From Polynucleobacter sp. Latsch14-2 (GTDB lineage Bacteria; Pseudomonadota; Gammaproteobacteria; Burkholderiales; Burkholderiaceae), in the NCBI RefSeq assembly GCF_018881925.1, contig NZ_JACVPL010000001.1, forward strand, positions 124,001-188,000: DNA of 64,000 bases. The letters run 5' to 3'. Below the pieces are notes generated by a model. It saw nothing but the letters and a program-made list of their open reading frames with translations. It was not told the DNA's origin and did no database searches. The translations under genes and the position numbers were made by a program. Shown here piece by piece: positions 8,214-16,123 of this stretch (position 1 is its first letter; each line of letters starts with the position of its first letter).

Positions 8214-9647
8214 TTATTCGAGCTTAGAAGATGAGCGCTTCACCGGTTGGCCATCGATAAACGCCACAGCCTGTGAAAGCATGAAGTCATCAGCACTACC
8301 AAGTTCTGTAGGCTTCTTAGACTTTTCCTTTTCTTTTTCTTCAGGAGTTTTCTTGGCATTCTTTTCTTCAATGCGCTGTAACTCTTCAAGACGCCGTTTT
8401 TCTCTATCGGCAATCAACCTTTCTTCAGAAGATTGCTTATTGCGTAGGTGTTTTTCGCTATCAATTTCACGAGTGATTAGCACATCGTCTGGGTCTCCAT
8501 CCTTGTTTTGATCAACTGCGATATCAGGCTTAATGCCATATGCTTGAATGGATTTACCACTGGGTGTGAAGTAGTAGGCGGTAGTAATCTTGAGTGCCGA
8601 GTCATTGCTTAGTGGGCGCACGGTTTGTACCGAGCCTTTACCAAAGGTTGTTTTGCCGATAATCGTCGCACGCTTGTAGTCCTGCAAGGCGCCAGCAACA
8701 ATTTCAGAGGCTGAGGCTGAGTAGGCATTTACCAAAACAACCATGGGTATCTTCTTGAAGATCTCCGGTACACCAGCCAATGGATCACCTGCTTCATTGA
8801 GTCGATACATCTCTGGCGTTGCATTAAAGACTTGCTTCGAGTCAGGCGACTGGCCTTTGGTGGATACGATGACAACATTGGCTGGCAAGAAGGCCGCCGC
8901 AACTCCAACAGCACCTTGTAAAAGGCCGCCACCATTATTACGAAGATCCAAAATAACGCCTTTCAGTTTTGGGTCTTGGGCTGCAATCTCACTTAACTTC
9001 TTAGCAAGATCTGGGACGGTACGTTCTTGGAAGCTGGTAACGCGAATCCATGCAATATCGTTGTCTAGAATTTTTGTTTTTACCGATTGCACTTTAATTT
9101 CTGCGCGAGTAATGGTAACGGGGAAGCTGCGCTCTTCACTTTTGCGATAAATAGTGAGTGTAATTTTTGTACCAGGCGTTCCACGCATGGTACGCACTGC
9201 TTTATCTAGCGACATTCCCCGTACAGGCTTGTCATCTAGGCGCGTTATCAAGTCTCCGGCTTGCAGGCCTGCACGAGCAGCTGGACTATCTTCAATAGGA
9301 TTGAGGACCTTAACGAGGCCATCCTCTGAGGTAATTTCAATGCCAAGACCGGCAAATTTTCCTGAAGTTTGCTCCTGCATTTCAGAAAAGTCTTTTTTAT
9401 CTAAAAAAGTAGAGTGTGGGTCTAGGCTGCTCACCATCCCTTTAACGGCATCGGTTAGGAGCTGCTTATCTTCAATGGGCTCTACATATTCACGTTTAAT
9501 TTGTGCGAAAACATTTGAGAGGGTACGCAACTCATCCAGTGGAAGAGTTGCATTTTGTTGAGCGGTTGCTGATAGCTGAATTGTCGCTGCGACACCGGCA
9601 ATGAGGCCAACGGTGATGAGGGCAAAATTTTTGAGAAATTGACGCAT
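8214..9647 (-). CDS. ctpA: Carboxyl-terminal processing protease (S41 family)
   Basis: Periplasmic serine protease of 477 residues. An N-terminal hydrophobic segment (about 8-30) acts as signal or anchor. A PDZ domain follows (GLGIEITSEDGLVKVL to DLITRLDDKPV), then the S41 catalytic core with the serine in NAYSASASEIVAG and the general-base lysine in GKTTFGKGSVQT. The C-terminal tail (about 400-450) is highly charged, rich in Glu/Lys (EEKNAKKTPEEKEKEKSKK), probably a coil. The family trims C-termini of cell-envelope proteins and peptidoglycan enzymes. It lies 14 bases after gpmA, an arrangement common in Burkholderiales. Confidence 0.95.
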   Translation of the reverse strand: MRQFLKNFALITVGLIAGVAATIQLSATAQQNATLPLDELRTLSNVFAQIKREYVEPIEDKQLLTDAVKGMVSSLDPHSTFLDKKDFSEMQEQTSGKFAGLGIEITSEDGLVKVLNPIEDSPAARAGLQAGDLITRLDDKPVRGMSLDKAVRTMRGTPGTKITLTIYRKSEERSFPVTITRAEIKVQSVKTKILDNDIAWIRVTSFQERTVPDLAKKLSEIAAQDPKLKGVILDLRNNGGGLLQGAVGVAAAFLPANVVIVSTKGQSPDSKQVFNATPEMYRLNEAGDPLAGVPEIFKKIPMVVLVNAYSASASEIVAGALQDYKRATIIGKTTFGKGSVQTVRPLSNDSALKITTAYYFTPSGKSIQAYGIKPDIAVDQNKDGDPDDVLITREIDSEKHLRNKQSSEERLIADREKRRLEELQRIEEKNAKKTPEEKEKEKSKKPTELGSADDFMLSQAVAFIDGQPVKRSSSKLE

Positions 9648-9661
9648 ATTGTGGTGTGACC

Positions 9662-10351
9662 CTAGTCCAAATAAAAATGTTGAATCGGTTTGAGGTTGTC
9701 ATCCAATTCGTATACGAGTGGAATGCCGTTAGGCACATTCACTTCCATGATGGCTTCATCAGACATTTGATCTAAATACTTGATCAAGGAGCGGATGCTA
9801 TTGCCATGAGCTACTAATAAGACGCGCTTGCCTGCTTTCAGTGCGGGGGCAATAGATTCATTCCATAGAGGTAATACTCGTTCGACATTGTCTTTAAGGC
9901 ACTCCCCCAAAGGAATATCGGATGCATTAAGTTTGGCGTAACGGGGATCATTTTGTGGATTTCGCTCATCCGTTGTTTCCAATAACGGAGGGCGCACATC
10001 ATAAGAACGGCGCCAAATATGCACTTGCTCATCGCCGTATTGAGCAGCTGTTTCCGCTTTATTTAAACCCGTGAGCGCTCCGTAGTGACGTTCATTGAGT
10101 CTCCAGCTATGCACTACCGGAATCCACATGAGATCCATAGTGTCTTGAACATGCCAAAGGGTATGGATGGCACGCCTGAGAACAGAGGTGTAGGCGATAT
10201 CGAACTCATACCCTGCTTTTCGCAGGTTTTTACCAGCAGATAGGGCTTGTTCTGTGCCCTTAGGGGTAAGGTCTACATCCGCCCAGCCAGTAAAGCGGTT
10301 TTCAAGGTTCCAGGCGGATTCGCCATGACGAATAAGGACAAGTTGTTTCAT
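9662..10351 (-). CDS. gpmA: 2,3-bisphosphoglycerate-dependent phosphoglycerate mutase
   Basis: Interconverts 3- and 2-phosphoglycerate in glycolysis and gluconeogenesis. 229 residues, the normal length for the dimeric cofactor-dependent enzyme. The phosphohistidine motif [10 protein letters not shown] (His9), the acid/base segment [11 protein letters not shown] and the second histidine in [12 protein letters not shown] are all present. First gene of gpmA-ctpA-moeB. The ATG has no ribosome site and sits exactly six bases after TAGAAT, a leaderless-type promoter that overlaps that of the divergent rhodanese gene. Confidence 0.97.
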   Translation of the reverse strand: MKQLVLIRHGESAWNLENRFTGWADVDLTPKGTEQALSAGKNLRKAGYEFDIAYTSVLRRAIHTLWHVQDTMDLMWIPVVHSWRLNERHYGALTGLNKAETAAQYGDEQVHIWRRSYDVRPPLLETTDERNPQNDPRYAKLNASDIPLGECLKDNVERVLPLWNESIAPALKAGKRVLLVAHGNSIRSLIKYLDQMSDEAIMEVNVPNGIPLVYELDDNLKPIQHFYLD

Positions 10352-10357
10352 AGAGCC

Positions 10358-10363
10358 ATTCTA
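10358..10363 (-). promoter_or_regulatory. Leaderless-type -10 box of gpmA
   Basis: On the minus strand TAGAAT is followed by six bases (GGCTCT) and the gpmA ATG (10351-10349). The predicted first transcribed base is the A of ATG. No convincing -35 box at 16-18 bases upstream. Confidence 0.55.
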
Positions 10364-10367
10364 TAAT
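10362..10367 (+). promoter_or_regulatory. Leaderless-type -10 box of the rhodanese gene
   Basis: A perfect TATAAT is followed by CCGGTG and the ATG at 10374. Overlaps the divergent gpmA -10 box by two bases. It supports the ATG at 10374 rather than the in-frame GTG at 10371. Confidence 0.6.
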
Positions 10368-10373
10368 CCGGTG

Positions 10374-10787
10374 ATGAACTTTCTCACCCAAATTGATAAT
10401 TTAGCGCTTATTGCCCTATTAGTGGTTTCAGGCATAGCACTCTTCCTACCGACATTATCTACGCTTATTAGCGGAAAAGGCTTGTCCCCCACTGAGGCGA
10501 CCATTTGGATGAACCGCCGCAAAGCTTATGTCTTTGATTTGCGGTCCGAAGAGGCATTTAAAGCGGGCCATTTGCCTGCTGCCAAACATATCAGTGCCAG
10601 TCAGTTAGCCGCTGGGCTGGAAAAAATGAAATTAGATCGCAAACACCCTGTAGTGCTGGTCTGCGAAAACGGTAGTCAGTCTCGTAAGGCTATTGGAGAT
10701 GTGCAAAAACTTGGTTTTGCTGAGGTGGCCATTCTTGAGGGTGGAGTTCAAGCTTGGAAGGCTGCCGCACTTCCTTTGGTCAAATAA
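10374..10787 (+). CDS. Membrane-anchored rhodanese-like protein (YibN-like)
   Basis: 137 residues: one N-terminal membrane segment (about 9-28, LALIALLVVSGIALFLPTL) followed by a rhodanese domain with the active-site cysteine in VLVCENGSQSRKA. The family transfers sulfur to cyanide or protein acceptors; the physiological acceptor is unknown. The gene order rhodanese-grxC-secB-gpsA is the same as E. coli yibN-grxC-secB-gpsA, so this is probably the YibN counterpart. The ATG is preferred over the GTG three bases earlier because of its position relative to the -10 box. Confidence 0.88.
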   Translation: MNFLTQIDNLALIALLVVSGIALFLPTLSTLISGKGLSPTEATIWMNRRKAYVFDLRSEEAFKAGHLPAAKHISASQLAAGLEKMKLDRKHPVVLVCENGSQSRKAIGDVQKLGFAEVAILEGGVQAWKAAALPLVK

Positions 10788-10813
10788 TTCCAATTCAAGA
10801 GACTGCAAAAACC

Positions 10814-11068
10814 ATGCCTCAAGTAACTATGTATAGCACTCAAGTTTGCCCTTACTGTGTGATGGCGGAAAAATTGCTGCAGAAAAAGGGCGTGGCAAAT
10901 TTAGAGAAGATTTTGATTGATCGAGATCCTGCCCAACGTGAGCTGATGATGACCCGTACTGGACGTCGAACTGTGCCACAAATTTATATTGGTGAAGTAC
11001 ATGTTGGCGGTTACGACGATTTGGTTGCTCTAGATCGCGCCGGTCAGCTAGACCCACTGCTGGCCTAA
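10814..11068 (+). CDS. grxC: Glutaredoxin 3
   Basis: Small thiol-disulfide oxidoreductase of 84 residues, matching GrxC length. The redox motif is CPYC at residues 11-14 ([11 protein letters not shown]); the glutathione-binding [18 protein letters not shown] segment is intact. It is reduced by glutathione, whose synthesis genes lie at 2.7-5 kb. The ATG at 10814 gives the family N-terminus MPQVTMYS; a longer frame would run back into the rhodanese gene. Confidence 0.95.
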   Translation: MPQVTMYSTQVCPYCVMAEKLLQKKGVANLEKILIDRDPAQRELMMTRTGRRTVPQIYIGEVHVGGYDDLVALDRAGQLDPLLA

Positions 11069-11100
11069 TTTATTTAAGAAATTTATTGAGAAAGTTTGTT

Positions 11101-11625
11101 ATGACTGAAAAATCATCCACAGCACAAGACGGCATCCAAAACCCTGACGAGCCAGGTTTTCGTATTCAGCGCATTTACCTTAAGGACCTGTCTTTAGAGC
11201 AGCCCAATGCTCCTCAAATCCTCATGGTTGCTGCTGAACCTCAGGTCCAGGTTGAAGTTGATGTAGCCGTGAATCGCTTAAATGAAGAAGTTTTTGAAGT
11301 GGCCTTGATTTCAACCATTACAGCAAGAGTAGATGGAAAAGTTCTATTTTTGGTTGAGGCAAATCAAGCTGGTATTTTTGAGTTCCACAATATCCCTCTC
11401 GAGCAAATTGATCCGATGTTAGGCATTGCTTGCCCAACCATTTTGTATCCATATCTTCGTTCCAATATGGCGGACATCATCGGTCGCGCTGGCTTCCAGC
11501 CAATTCATCTCAATGAAATCAATTTCCACGGCATGTACGAGCATCGTTTAATGCAGGCTGCACAGGCGGCTAAGGGTAAAGAGGATGACGCAAGCAACGA
11601 GAGCAAGATTATTCTCCCCAATTAA
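11101..11625 (+). CDS. secB: Protein-export chaperone SecB
   Basis: Tetrameric cytosolic chaperone that holds presecretory proteins unfolded and hands them to SecA. 174 residues, somewhat longer than E. coli SecB (155) through extended, poorly conserved ends. The core [19 protein letters not shown], the central sheet [18 protein letters not shown], and [22 protein letters not shown] are clear. The ATG at 11101 is preferred to the in-frame TTG at 11086. Third gene of the rhodanese-grxC-secB-gpsA operon. Confidence 0.96.
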   Translation: MTEKSSTAQDGIQNPDEPGFRIQRIYLKDLSLEQPNAPQILMVAAEPQVQVEVDVAVNRLNEEVFEVALISTITARVDGKVLFLVEANQAGIFEFHNIPLEQIDPMLGIACPTILYPYLRSNMADIIGRAGFQPIHLNEINFHGMYEHRLMQAAQAAKGKEDDASNESKIILPN

Positions 11626-11649
11626 GTTCACTTAATAGGCCCACAGATC

Positions 11650-12672
11650 ATGAAAGTGACACTGCTCGGAGCTGGTGCTTGGGGGACTGCCATGGCCGTA
11701 CAGGCCGCAAAACATCTTCAAGCGGGGGATGTTTGTTTGTGGTCGCGAAATTCTCAGCAGGCAAAAGCAATGAGTGGGAGCGGTGAAAACCAGGCCTACT
11801 TACCAGGCCTCGCATTACCCCAGAATTTATCAATAGAAACCAGCTTTACAGATGCCATCGGCAGGTTGTCTTCAGTCGATTTGCTAGTGATTGCAACACC
11901 CATGGCCGCCCTCTCAGAAACCATCGTGAGAATATTGGATGTTGCAAAACATCCGCTCAATATTATTTGGTTATGTAAAGGTCTGGAGCCTAATACATCC
12001 TTGTTGCCACATCAGGTTGTAGAGCGTGAAGATCGTTTACATAGCCATGGTTTAAAGCATGCTTACGGAGCTCTTTCAGGGCCAAGTTTTGCGCGTGAAG
12101 TTGGCGAGGGCATGCCATGCGCACTAACGATTGCGAGCAGCTCAGCAAAGCTCTGTGAAATTGTGCAGGCCGCTTTTCATCAAGGCAATATGCGCGTTTA
12201 TGCAACCGATGATTTGATCGGGGTTGAATTGGGTGGTGCAGTAAAAAATGTATTGGCGATTGCCGCTGGGATCGGGGATGGCCTTGATCTTGGGCTTAAT
12301 GCACGAGCAGCAGTGTTGACGCGTGGGCTCGCTGAGATGATGCGTTTGGTAAAAGCTGCTGGCGGCAAAGCAGAAACCTGCATGGGCTTGACTGGTGCAG
12401 GCGATTTAATCTTGACGGCTACCGGTGATCTATCTCGCAACCGTCGTGTGGGACTTTTGTTGGCGGAGGGTAAATCCTTGCCAGAGATTTTGCAGGGCCT
12501 AGGCCATGTTGCTGAAGGTGTATTGTGCGCTTCAGCTGTGGGCAGTTTGGCTCGTCGACTAGGAGTTGAGATGCCCATTACTGACATGATGGGCGCCGTT
12601 TTGTTGGGCAAACTTTCTGCTCAAGAGGCAGTGAAAAAATTGATGGGGCGCGACCCCAAAATTGAAACTTAA
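11650..12672 (+). CDS. gpsA: Glycerol-3-phosphate dehydrogenase [NAD(P)+]
   Basis: Reduces dihydroxyacetone phosphate to sn-glycerol 3-phosphate for phospholipid synthesis. 340 residues, normal length. The dinucleotide loop VTLLGAGAWGTAMA starts at residue 3. The catalytic lysine region WLCKGLEP, the segment GALSGPSFAREV, and the C-terminal domain AVKNVLAIAAGIGDGL and TGAGDLILT are intact. Last gene of its operon, 24 bases after secB; it ends six bases before the stop of convergent trmL, with no terminator visible. Confidence 0.97.
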   Translation: MKVTLLGAGAWGTAMAVQAAKHLQAGDVCLWSRNSQQAKAMSGSGENQAYLPGLALPQNLSIETSFTDAIGRLSSVDLLVIATPMAALSETIVRILDVAKHPLNIIWLCKGLEPNTSLLPHQVVEREDRLHSHGLKHAYGALSGPSFAREVGEGMPCALTIASSSAKLCEIVQAAFHQGNMRVYATDDLIGVELGGAVKNVLAIAAGIGDGLDLGLNARAAVLTRGLAEMMRLVKAAGGKAETCMGLTGAGDLILTATGDLSRNRRVGLLLAEGKSLPEILQGLGHVAEGVLCASAVGSLARRLGVEMPITDMMGAVLLGKLSAQEAVKKLMGRDPKIET

Positions 12673-12678
12673 AACTAT

Positions 12679-13149
12679 TTAGTTACCACCGGCAAGGCCA
12701 TTTTGGCGCCACGCCTCGTAAACAGTAATGGCAACTGTATTTGATAAATTGAGGCTACGGCTGTTATCTTGCATTACTAAGCGCATTCGATTATTGACGG
12801 GAATTGAGTCCCTCACTTCTTCAGTAATTCCTTTGGTTTCTGAGCCAAAGACAAAGTAATCATTTGGCAGATATTTGCCTTGATGAAACTGACCAGATCC
12901 CTTGGTAGTAAGTGCAAACAAACGATCTACGGCCGGCTTTTCATTTTCTAAAAATGCCGCCCAATGGACATGTACCTTGATACTCGCAAACTCGTGATAG
13001 TCCAATCCGGCTCTGCGTAATTTGGCATCCTCCATTGGAAAGCCAAGCGGTTCGATTAAGTGGAGTTTGGCGCCGGTATTTGCGCACAGGCGAATGATAT
13101 TACCGGTGTTAGGTGGAATCTCTGGTTCAAATAAGACAATGTTAAACAT
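12679..13149 (-). CDS. trmL: tRNA (cytidine(34)-2'-O)-methyltransferase TrmL
   Basis: SPOUT-class methyltransferase of 156 residues that methylates the ribose of the wobble base in tRNA-Leu isoacceptors, using SAM. Visible motifs: [21 protein letters not shown] at the start (residues 5-25), [10 protein letters not shown] in the knot and [19 protein letters not shown] at the end, all typical of TrmL. It overlaps comF by eight bases on the same strand, so the two are translated as one unit. Confidence 0.95.
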   Translation of the reverse strand: MFNIVLFEPEIPPNTGNIIRLCANTGAKLHLIEPLGFPMEDAKLRRAGLDYHEFASIKVHVHWAAFLENEKPAVDRLFALTTKGSGQFHQGKYLPNDYFVFGSETKGITEEVRDSIPVNNRMRLVMQDNSRSLNLSNTVAITVYEAWRQNGLAGGN

Positions 13150-13918
13150 GCTGAGCCCTTGGTTGTATTGATCTAGGCGTTCTTAATAAAACCCAATTAA
13201 TCACACGTGATACACCATTGTCCTTCAGAACTCTAGCCACTTCATTTAATGTGGAGCCGCTGGTCATGACATCGTCAAAAATCACAATGGTTTTATTTTC
13301 CAGGGCGTGAAGATATTTTTCCTCAATATAAAATACCCCTGCGATTGCGCTGGTTCGCATTGCTCGACTGCCTAATGCTTGTGTTTGTCCATGATGATGG
13401 CGTCTCAAGACATTTGGTAGTTTTTGGATATGAGGCCAACATTGAATCCGTCGCGCTATTTCCCAGCTTTGATTAAATCCCCTGATGCAGAGTTTTTCTT
13501 CACTTAGTGGCACTGGCAAAAGATACGATGCATCGGTATGCTTGAGGCTGTCAGCTAAAAACTGATTCCATGCACTGGCTAGAGCAGCTGCAAACGCAAG
13601 TCTCTTTTGATATTTGAGTTGATGTAATGCAGTCTGCAATGCCCCATCGTAGCGATCAAGACAATAAGTTTCATCATAGTTGGGTGGATCAAGCTCGCAC
13701 TGATAGCAATGTTGATGACAGACTTCAGACCTTTCTAAGGTGATACCGCACTGGGTACAGCATTCATAATTCAACAATCCTTGATGCGCAAAGATGCTGG
13801 TGCATGTATTGCATAAAACATGCTCTTGGAATGTCTCACAAATAATGCAAGATGTAGGCAGCGCTACCGCAATCGTCTTTGTAAATAGGGATTTGATTGT
13901 GCTGGTTAATGAGAGCAT
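13142..13918 (-). CDS. comF: ComF family phosphoribosyltransferase-like protein
   Basis: 258-residue protein with an N-terminal cysteine-rich, probably zinc-binding part (CIICETF, CNTC, CCTQC, then CHQHCYQC) and a C-terminal type-I phosphoribosyltransferase fold with the PRPP loop [12 protein letters not shown]. ComF in competent bacteria helps import single-stranded DNA through the inner membrane; the biochemical activity is unclear. The domain order and length fit ComF/GntX. It shares its control region with the divergent methyltransferase gene, using the other strand of the same AGTATACT palindrome. Confidence 0.9.
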   Translation of the reverse strand: MLSLTSTIKSLFTKTIAVALPTSCIICETFQEHVLCNTCTSIFAHQGLLNYECCTQCGITLERSEVCHQHCYQCELDPPNYDETYCLDRYDGALQTALHQLKYQKRLAFAAALASAWNQFLADSLKHTDASYLLPVPLSEEKLCIRGFNQSWEIARRIQCWPHIQKLPNVLRRHHHGQTQALGSRAMRTSAIAGVFYIEEKYLHALENKTIVIFDDVMTSGSTLNEVARVLKDNGVSRVINWVLLRTPRSIQPRAQHV

Positions 13919-13927
13919 GGGGCGCTG

Positions 13928-13935
13928 AGTATACT
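13928..13935. promoter_or_regulatory. Shared palindromic -10 box AGTATACT between comF and the methyltransferase gene
   Basis: AGTATACT contains TATACT on both strands. On the plus strand TATACT (13930-13935) is followed by six bases and the ATG at 13942. On the minus strand TATACT is followed by nine bases and the comF ATG at 13918, giving a leader of about two or three bases. Confidence 0.5.
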
Positions 13936-13941
13936 GAGTGA

Positions 13942-14745
13942 ATGACCCAATCCTTTAGATGGCTTCAGAATGAAATTGCAGACCGAATGCTGCAGAAATT
14001 GGATATCGTAAAACTTGATCCAAGGGATGTTTTATTAATCCCAGATTTTCCTGGAGCTCATGCTAAGTTTTTGAGAAAGCGATTTGCAAGAGCGGCTTTT
14101 TATAGTGCTGCAGCAGAGGGCCTGTCTGGAATTAGTCTTTGGTATCTTAGGGCTGTTCGTCAGTGGCATTCTATCTTTAGAGGGGGCTCTTCTGTATCTC
14201 TTGATGTCTTCCGTAGAACCGGTCGTATTGCTCTGCCTGACAATTCTGTTGATTTGATCTTTAGCAATTTGTTATTGCAGGATCTGCAAGACCCGACACT
14301 TTTTATAAAAGAGTGCTGGCGAGTATTGAGAGAGGGTGGCTTGCTGACTTTTAGTTACCTTGGCCCGGATACTGGTAAAGAGCTACTTGAGGCCAAGGTT
14401 TCTAGTCGGCTAGGTGTGCAGCCTTTGCCTAGTCCTTGGGATATGCATGACATGGGAGATGCGCTGCTTGGTGAGCAATTTTCAGATCCCGTTATGGATA
14501 TGGAGTATCTCAATTTGGAGTATGACTCCGATGCGCTTTTTCTTGCCGATGTAAAAGCACTTAATTTAATGAGCCCTGACTTCAGTAGCGCACAGCGACT
14601 CATCGATTTACCAAAAAAGCTCACGCTTGAGCTTGTTTATGGGCATGCTTGGGTGCTGGGAAAGCACTTGGCCAAGGCACAAAATCATGTCGCCTACATT
14701 GATCCAAAGCAAATCCAACGCAAGACGAGTACTGATCCTGCTTGA
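13942..14745 (+). CDS. BioC-like SAM methyltransferase with degenerate motif I
   Basis: 267-residue class-I methyltransferase fold resembling BioC (malonyl-ACP O-methyltransferase, the first step of pimelate/biotin synthesis). The later parts are conserved: LPDNSVDLIFSNLLLQDLQDP, ECWRVLREGGLLTFSYLGPDTGKEL and LPSPWDMHDMGDALL. The glycine loop that normally binds SAM (VLDLGCGTG) is replaced by VLLIPDFPGAHAKF at about residues 29-42, which has a single glycine. It may be a BioC that has drifted, a protein of another function, or inactive. No other biotin gene is nearby. The start is leaderless in type. Confidence 0.7.
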   Translation: MTQSFRWLQNEIADRMLQKLDIVKLDPRDVLLIPDFPGAHAKFLRKRFARAAFYSAAAEGLSGISLWYLRAVRQWHSIFRGGSSVSLDVFRRTGRIALPDNSVDLIFSNLLLQDLQDPTLFIKECWRVLREGGLLTFSYLGPDTGKELLEAKVSSRLGVQPLPSPWDMHDMGDALLGEQFSDPVMDMEYLNLEYDSDALFLADVKALNLMSPDFSSAQRLIDLPKKLTLELVYGHAWVLGKHLAKAQNHVAYIDPKQIQRKTSTDPA

Positions 14746-14808
14746 GTGTGAGTAATTACTATCATTTAAACCTAGATTAGGACTGCATCGCCCCTAAGTT
14801 GGCTTCGT

Positions 14809-14837
14809 TTGTTGTTGGGCTTAATTGACCCTATAAT
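14809..14837 (+). promoter_or_regulatory. Promoter of the cytochrome oxidase cluster
   Basis: TTGTTG (14809-14814), a 17-base spacer and a perfect TATAAT (14832-14837). It lies 89 bases before coxB, whose leader would be about 80 bases long with a GAGAATAAG ribosome site. Confidence 0.6.
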
Positions 14838-14925
14838 CACGGCTTGATGTATTGGCTTGAGACCGCATTTTGGGCATTTTGTAGCGCTATTGCTACTGTG
14901 TTCACGACAATAAACTGAGAATAAG

Positions 14926-16083
14926 ATGAATTTATTTGGAAAAGTCACTAGGGCTTCGCTCTATTTAGTAGCAGCCTTTGGTACTGCTTTTGCATATGCA
15001 ACTGAAAATATGCCAGGCGGTCCAGCTGTAATGCAGTTGAATTTCACTGCCCCGGCAACCAAAATCATGCAAGAAATCCATTGGTTGCATTGGATGATGT
15101 TGGTCATTTGTGCGGTCATTTTTGTGGGCGTTTTTGGGGTAATGTTTTACTCGATCCTCAAGCACCGCAAATCGCTCGGCGCAAAATCAGCTTCTTTCCA
15201 TGAGAGCACCACTGTTGAGATTATTTGGACGGTAATTCCTTTGCTCATCGTGATTGGCATGGCTTTGCCGGCGACGAAAACGGTTGTTGCAATGAAAGAT
15301 ACAACCAATTCAGATATCACTATTAAGACTACTGGCTATCAGTGGAAGTGGGGCTATGACTACATTAAAGGTGAGGGCGAAGGCATTAGCTTCTTGTCTA
15401 CACTGTCTACATCTCGTGAATCTATAAATAACCTTGCGCCAAAATCAAATACCTATTTGATGGAAGTGGATAACGAAATGGTTGTGCCTGTTGGCAAAAA
15501 GATTCGTTTGATTACTACGGCTAATGACGTCATCCATGCATGGACTATCCCAGCCTTTGGGGTTAAGCAAGATGCAATCCCTGGTTTTGTGCGTGACACA
15601 TGGTTTAGGGCAGAAAAAATCGGTACCTTCCGCGGCCAATGCTCTGAATTGTGTGGTGCAGAGCATGCTTTTATGCCGATTGTTGTAAGAGTGGTTTCGG
15701 AAGAGGACTACACAAAGTGGGTTGCTGACAAGAAGAAAGAAATGACCGCTGCTTCTGATGACCCTGCTAAGGTTTACACCTTAGATGAGCAAAAAGAGCG
15801 AGGTGCTAAAGTCTATGCGGCTAATTGCGCAGCTTGTCACCAGCCAAATGGTAAGGGTGCGGGCACTTTCCCAGCATTGGATGGAAGTAAGGTTGTAAAC
15901 GGACCTAAAGCAGGCCAGTTCAACATCCTCCTGAACGGTAAAAATGCAATGCCTAAGTGGGGCGGAGTACTTTCTGATGGTGATATCGCCGCAGTCATTA
16001 CTTATACCCGTAACTCGTGGGGCAATAAGACGGGCGAAGTAATTCAGACCCAAGAAATTATTGCTGTACACGGCGGCAAGTAA
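14926..16083 (+). CDS. coxB: Cytochrome c oxidase subunit II with fused cytochrome c domain
   Basis: Takes electrons from cytochrome c and passes them to subunit I. 385 residues: signal peptide (about 1-25), two membrane segments (about 55-75 and 95-115), the periplasmic cupredoxin domain with CuA ligands in CSELCGAEHAFMPI and the upstream IHAWTIPAFGVKQDAIPG, then a C-terminal cytochrome c domain with heme motif CAACH and a distal methionine in NAMPKWGG. The fused heme domain makes it a caa3-like form, common in Burkholderiales. First gene of the oxidase cluster. Confidence 0.96.
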   Translation: MNLFGKVTRASLYLVAAFGTAFAYATENMPGGPAVMQLNFTAPATKIMQEIHWLHWMMLVICAVIFVGVFGVMFYSILKHRKSLGAKSASFHESTTVEIIWTVIPLLIVIGMALPATKTVVAMKDTTNSDITIKTTGYQWKWGYDYIKGEGEGISFLSTLSTSRESINNLAPKSNTYLMEVDNEMVVPVGKKIRLITTANDVIHAWTIPAFGVKQDAIPGFVRDTWFRAEKIGTFRGQCSELCGAEHAFMPIVVRVVSEEDYTKWVADKKKEMTAASDDPAKVYTLDEQKERGAKVYAANCAACHQPNGKGAGTFPALDGSKVVNGPKAGQFNILLNGKNAMPKWGGVLSDGDIAAVITYTRNSWGNKTGEVIQTQEIIAVHGGK

Positions 16084-16123
16084 TCCATTCATTAATACAG
16101 ATAAAACGAAACCGGAGTAATCC

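Noticed and set aside
8743..9561. Open frames of 135 codons on the plus strand
   Set aside because: Antisense to ctpA, no recognisable family and no ribosome site; composition reflects the ctpA codons on the other strand.
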